A stretch of 64,000 nt of DNA from an uncultured Pelagibacteraceae bacterium. Its GTDB lineage: Bacteria; Pseudomonadota; Alphaproteobacteria; Pelagibacterales; Pelagibacteraceae. Positions 61,235 through 64,000 of this stretch are shown here, piece after piece. Made by a program: the position numbers and the translations under genes. Location: the NCBI GenBank assembly GCA_902523515.1, contig CABYZT010000006.1, forward strand, positions 18,339 through 82,338, given 5' to 3'. The notes beneath the pieces are model-generated. The model was not told the origin of the DNA and made no database searches. It saw only the letters and a list, made by a program, of their open reading frames with translations. Position 1 is the first letter of the stretch; each line of letters opens with the position of its first letter.

Positions 61235-62035
61235 ATGTTTGCAACAAATCCATTTTCAATTCTAGCTGAAACAGTTCCATCTATAGTCATGCAAGGTTTT
61301 GTGGTGTTAATGGTTTTATTAATCGTTGCAGGCACTCTTTTAGACATAATTCATAAAAAGAATGTAAAATACTTTTTTGAAAACGCCAAGAAAGCAAAAA
61401 AAAATGCTACCAAAGAACTATCGACTGGTGAAAGAATTGCAGTTGTTTCAAAAACAATTGCATACGACATCGGAACTACATCAGAACTAGGGGCGGGCAA
61501 AAGAAGAGTAGCACATGTTCTTGGTATGTATGGTACTATATTGTTTTGGGTTGGCTCTGTTGTGATGATATTTTGTTATTCATCAGCAAATGCAGAAACT
61601 CCGACTATTTGGCCAATGATCTGGCATATTGGAGCTTTGATGACGATATTGGGTGGATCATGGTTTTGGTTCTTTTTAAGAGTTGATGTTTATTCTGAAG
61701 CGCAACCTTGGTACAGAATTATTAAAGCAGATTTATTCGTATTAGCTCTGATTGCAACTTCCTTAACTGGATTTATTTGGTCATACCTTCAAGGTTTAAA
61801 TTTAGAGGGAAGATGGGATGCAAATTTATTTTTAGTCTTATTTGTAGTTTCAAACCTAGTTTTATTTGGAGGAGTTTATTGGTCTAAGTTTGCACATATG
61901 TTTTATAAACCTGGCGCAGCAATACAAAAGAATTTAGCTGAAGCAGATGGTTCAAGAGATAATTTACCACCACCTGCAGATGCACCTGAACAATTTGGTT
62001 TAGGTATTAAAAGAGAACAACCTAAACATTATTAA
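61235..62035 (+). CDS. aprM: Adenylylsulfate reductase membrane anchor AprM
   Basis: 266-residue inner-membrane protein with about five hydrophobic helices. IVMQGFVVLMVLLIVAGTLLDI is the first; LGMYGTILFWVGSVVMIF, WPMIWHIGALMTILGG and LFVLALIATSLTGFIWSY follow; the C-terminal tail DNLPPPADAPEQFG is cytoplasmic. In alphaproteobacteria this anchor precedes aprB and aprA and links the cytoplasmic enzyme to quinones. Identification rests on gene order and membrane layout. The 105-base upstream gap probably holds the operon promoter. Confidence 0.88.
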   Translation: MFATNPFSILAETVPSIVMQGFVVLMVLLIVAGTLLDIIHKKNVKYFFENAKKAKKNATKELSTGERIAVVSKTIAYDIGTTSELGAGKRRVAHVLGMYGTILFWVGSVVMIFCYSSANAETPTIWPMIWHIGALMTILGGSWFWFFLRVDVYSEAQPWYRIIKADLFVLALIATSLTGFIWSYLQGLNLEGRWDANLFLVLFVVSNLVLFGGVYWSKFAHMFYKPGAAIQKNLAEADGSRDNLPPPADAPEQFGLGIKREQPKHY

Positions 62036-62068
62036 TTATGATAAAATTTAAAAAGGAGAGAGAATAAT

Positions 62069-62539
62069 ATGTCAACATTTGTATATATGACAAGATGTGA
62101 TGGCTGTGGTCATTGCGTAGATATTTGCCCATCAGATATAATGCACATTGATGAAAACATTAGACGTGCAAAAAATATAGAACCTAACTTTTGTTGGGAA
62201 TGTTATTCTTGTGTCAAAGCTTGTCCTAATCACGCTATTGATGTTAGAGGATATGCAGACTTTGCTCCAATGGGACATAGCGTTAGAGTAAGAAGGGAAG
62301 AAGAAAAAGGAACAATCTCTTGGAAAATTAAATTCAGAAATGGAACTGAAAAAAATTTCGTATCTCCAATAACAACTAAGCCTTGGGGAAAATTTATTCC
62401 TAAATTAGCTGATGGGGACAAACCTAATCAAGGTGAGATAAATTCACAAAGATTATACACTGAACCAGAAGGATTAAATATAGATGGAGAGCTTCCGAGT
62501 GTTCCCAAAGAGTCGTTCAAAAAAGGAGTTTACTATTAA
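62069..62539 (+). CDS. aprB: Adenylylsulfate reductase beta subunit AprB
   Basis: 156-residue iron-sulfur subunit carrying electrons between AprA and the membrane anchor. The two [4Fe-4S] motifs are CDGCGHCVDICPSD and CWECYSCVKACPNH, with the second preceded by RAKNIEPNF. The remaining C-terminal part wraps AprA in known structures. AAAGGAGAGAG precedes the ATG as a strong ribosome-binding site. Its TAA stop overlaps the aprA ATG (TAATG), giving tight coupling. Confidence 0.96.
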   Translation: MSTFVYMTRCDGCGHCVDICPSDIMHIDENIRRAKNIEPNFCWECYSCVKACPNHAIDVRGYADFAPMGHSVRVRREEEKGTISWKIKFRNGTEKNFVSPITTKPWGKFIPKLADGDKPNQGEINSQRLYTEPEGLNIDGELPSVPKESFKKGVYY

Positions 62540-64000
62540 TGGCTAGTCATAAAACTCATTACGAAGATTGTGATATATTAGTTGTTGGTGGAGGTATGGC
62601 TGGTACTGGTGCTACCTTTGAAGCAAGACACTGGGGTAGAGACATGAAAATTGTTTGTGTTGAAAAAGCTAACATTGATAGAAGTGGTGCTGTTGCCCAA
62701 GGACTATATGCCATTAACTGCTATATGGGAATGCAGTGGGGTGAAAACCAACCAGAAGATCACGTAAGATATGCAAGAAATGATTTAATGGGAATGGTAA
62801 GAGAAGATTTAGGTTATGACATGGCTCGTCACGTAGACTCTACAGTTCATATGTTTGATGAATGGGGTTTGCCTATGATGAAGAATGAAGAAACTGGTAG
62901 ATACCTAAGAGAAGGTAAATGGCAAATAATGATCCATGGAGAAAGTTATAAACCGATTGTTGCAGAAGCTGCAAAAAAATCAGCAGATAAAATTTATAAC
63001 AGAATAATGATTACTCATCTTTTAATGGACGAGTCTCAAGATAACAGAATTGGTGGAGCAGTTGGATTTAATATGAGAACGGGTGATTTCCATGTATTTA
63101 GAGCAAAAGCAGTAATTGTTGCTGCTGGAGGAGCTTCACACATCTTTAAACCAAGAGCTGTTGGAGAAGGAATGGGTAGAACTTGGTATGCTCCATGGAG
63201 TAATGGATCTGCATATGCATTACCTATTGCAGCAGGTGCTAAGATGACTCAAATGGAAAATAGAATTGTATTATGTAGATTTAAAGATGGGTATGGGCCA
63301 GTTGGAGCATATTTCCTTCATTTAAAAACATACACTCAAAATGCTAATGGCGAAAACTATGAGAAAAAATGGTATGATCAAACCAAAGAGTTAGTTGGAG
63401 AATATATTGATCATCATCCAACGCCAACTTGTTTGAGAAATCATGCATTTATCCAGGAAGTAGCTGCAGGCGGTGGACCAATCCACATGGTAACTACTGA
63501 GGCTTTCCAAGATCCACATTTAGAAACAGTAGGTTGGGAAAATTTCTTAGGAATGACTGTTGGTCAAGCTGTTGTTTGGGCATCTCAAAATATTGATCCA
63601 AAATATACAAATCCTGAGCTAACTACATCTGAGCCTTATGTAATGGGTTCTCATGCTACTTGTTCTGGCGCATGGGTTAGCGGTCCAGAGGATTTATCAC
63701 CACCAGAATATTTCTGGGGTTATAACAGAATGCTAACTATTGATGGATTATTTGGTGCAGGTGATACAGTTGGTGGAAGTGCTCACAAGTTTTCATCTGG
63801 ATCTTTTACAGAAGGTCGATTAGCTGCAAAAGCTGCTGTTAAATATATTGAAGACAAAAAAGCTGAGGGTGTTAAAGTTTCAGATAAACAGTGTGAGGAT
63901 TTCAAGACTGCTGTTTATAAACCACTAGAAAACTACACAGTTGCAAGAAATGAGATTACTGGTGGGACAGTCTCTCCTAGTTATATATCTCCAATTCAAG
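62539..64000 (+). CDS. aprA: Adenylylsulfate reductase alpha subunit AprA (partial, runs off the right edge)
   Basis: Flavoprotein subunit interconverting APS and sulfite plus AMP; in SAR11 it is thought to oxidise sulfite. The gene starts with ATG at 62539 overlapping the aprB stop and is open for 487 codons to the window edge; it is missing from the ORF track because it is incomplete. ILVVGGGMAGTGATFEAR is the FAD-binding loop, EKANIDRSGAVAQGLYAINC and HHPTPTCLRNHAFIQEV are AprA signatures, and GAGDTVGGSAHKFSSGSFTEG is the second FAD-contacting segment. The full protein is expected to be about 620-640 residues. Confidence 0.96.
   Translation, partial: MASHKTHYEDCDILVVGGGMAGTGATFEARHWGRDMKIVCVEKANIDRSGAVAQGLYAINCYMGMQWGENQPEDHVRYARNDLMGMVREDLGYDMARHVDSTVHMFDEWGLPMMKNEETGRYLREGKWQIMIHGESYKPIVAEAAKKSADKIYNRIMITHLLMDESQDNRIGGAVGFNMRTGDFHVFRAKAVIVAAGGASHIFKPRAVGEGMGRTWYAPWSNGSAYALPIAAGAKMTQMENRIVLCRFKDGYGPVGAYFLHLKTYTQNANGENYEKKWYDQTKELVGEYIDHHPTPTCLRNHAFIQEVAAGGGPIHMVTTEAFQDPHLETVGWENFLGMTVGQAVVWASQNIDPKYTNPELTTSEPYVMGSHATCSGAWVSGPEDLSPPEYFWGYNRMLTIDGLFGAGDTVGGSAHKFSSGSFTEGRLAAKAAVKYIEDKKAEGVKVSDKQCEDFKTAVYKPLENYTVARNEITGGTVSPSYISPIQ

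Noticed and set aside
1-64000. tRNA, rRNA, CRISPR, transposase, integrase or prophage signals
   Set aside because: No cloverleaf-like sequence, regular direct-repeat array, terminal inverted repeats or recombinase motifs were seen on reading both strands; a tRNA or CRISPR program would be needed for certainty.

Overview
The window looks like a chromosome segment of a SAR11-type marine alphaproteobacterium ('Candidatus Pelagibacter' or a close relative). I infer this from very AT-rich DNA, Lys/Asn/Ile-rich proteins, tiny or negative intergenic distances, a TPP riboswitch in front of a thiV-type symporter, and an aprM-aprB-aprA set. No database search was possible, so all names come from motifs, lengths and gene order.

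Layout. (1) 0-1.1 kb: an unrecognised partial gene and moaA (molybdopterin synthesis), minus strand. (2) 1.1-34 kb: a long accessory catabolic region. Its left part holds inositol-type genes (iolG-like and a second Gfo/Idh/MocA dehydrogenase, iolE, iolD), two D-2-hydroxyacid dehydrogenases, two Fe(II)/2-oxoglutarate-type oxygenases, a ketopantoate-reductase-like gene, a DUF1907 zinc protein, a MarR-type regulator, a divergent PanB-like gene, an HpcH/HpaI aldolase and an aldehyde dehydrogenase. Its right part holds three uptake systems with matching enzymes: a ribose/fructose-type ABC transporter with RbsD/FucU mutarotase and ribokinase; a tripartite tricarboxylate (TctCBA) transporter beside a PdxA2-like dehydrogenase; and a glucose-type ABC transporter with SDR, aldose 1-epimerase, a Gfo/Idh/MocA dehydrogenase and a ROK kinase. 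A strong intrinsic terminator hairpin sits just after each of the three binding-protein genes. (3) 34-41.3 kb: a pentapeptide-repeat protein, the TPP riboswitch with thiV, a thioredoxin-like protein, an ABC-2 exporter, and small genes including TauE/SafE, SOUL and carbonic-anhydrase-like proteins. (4) 41.3-52.9 kb: housekeeping genes: ybbP/ybbA divergent from tesA, TPR, SRAP, YajQ, RseP, HU, ammonium transporter, peroxiredoxin, glycosyltransferase, rhodanese, DsbA-like and DUF4281 proteins. (5) 52.9-61.1 kb: recX, a compact DUF3553-cysQ-microprotein operon, mnmA, metC-type lyase, MFS transporter, pabB-pabA-pabC for p-aminobenzoate, and a HIT protein. (6) 61.2-64 kb: aprM-aprB-aprA for sulfite/APS metabolism; aprA runs off the right edge.

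The picture is an oligotroph taking up polyols, sugars and carboxylates, processing them with a dense set of NAD(P)-dependent dehydrogenases, scavenging a thiamin precursor under riboswitch control, and oxidising sulfite from organosulfur compounds. No rRNA, tRNA, transposase, integrase or CRISPR array was seen, and no stretch over 300 bases lacks a gene. Four short ORFs absent from the supplied track are added (54, 47, 56 and 27 residues).
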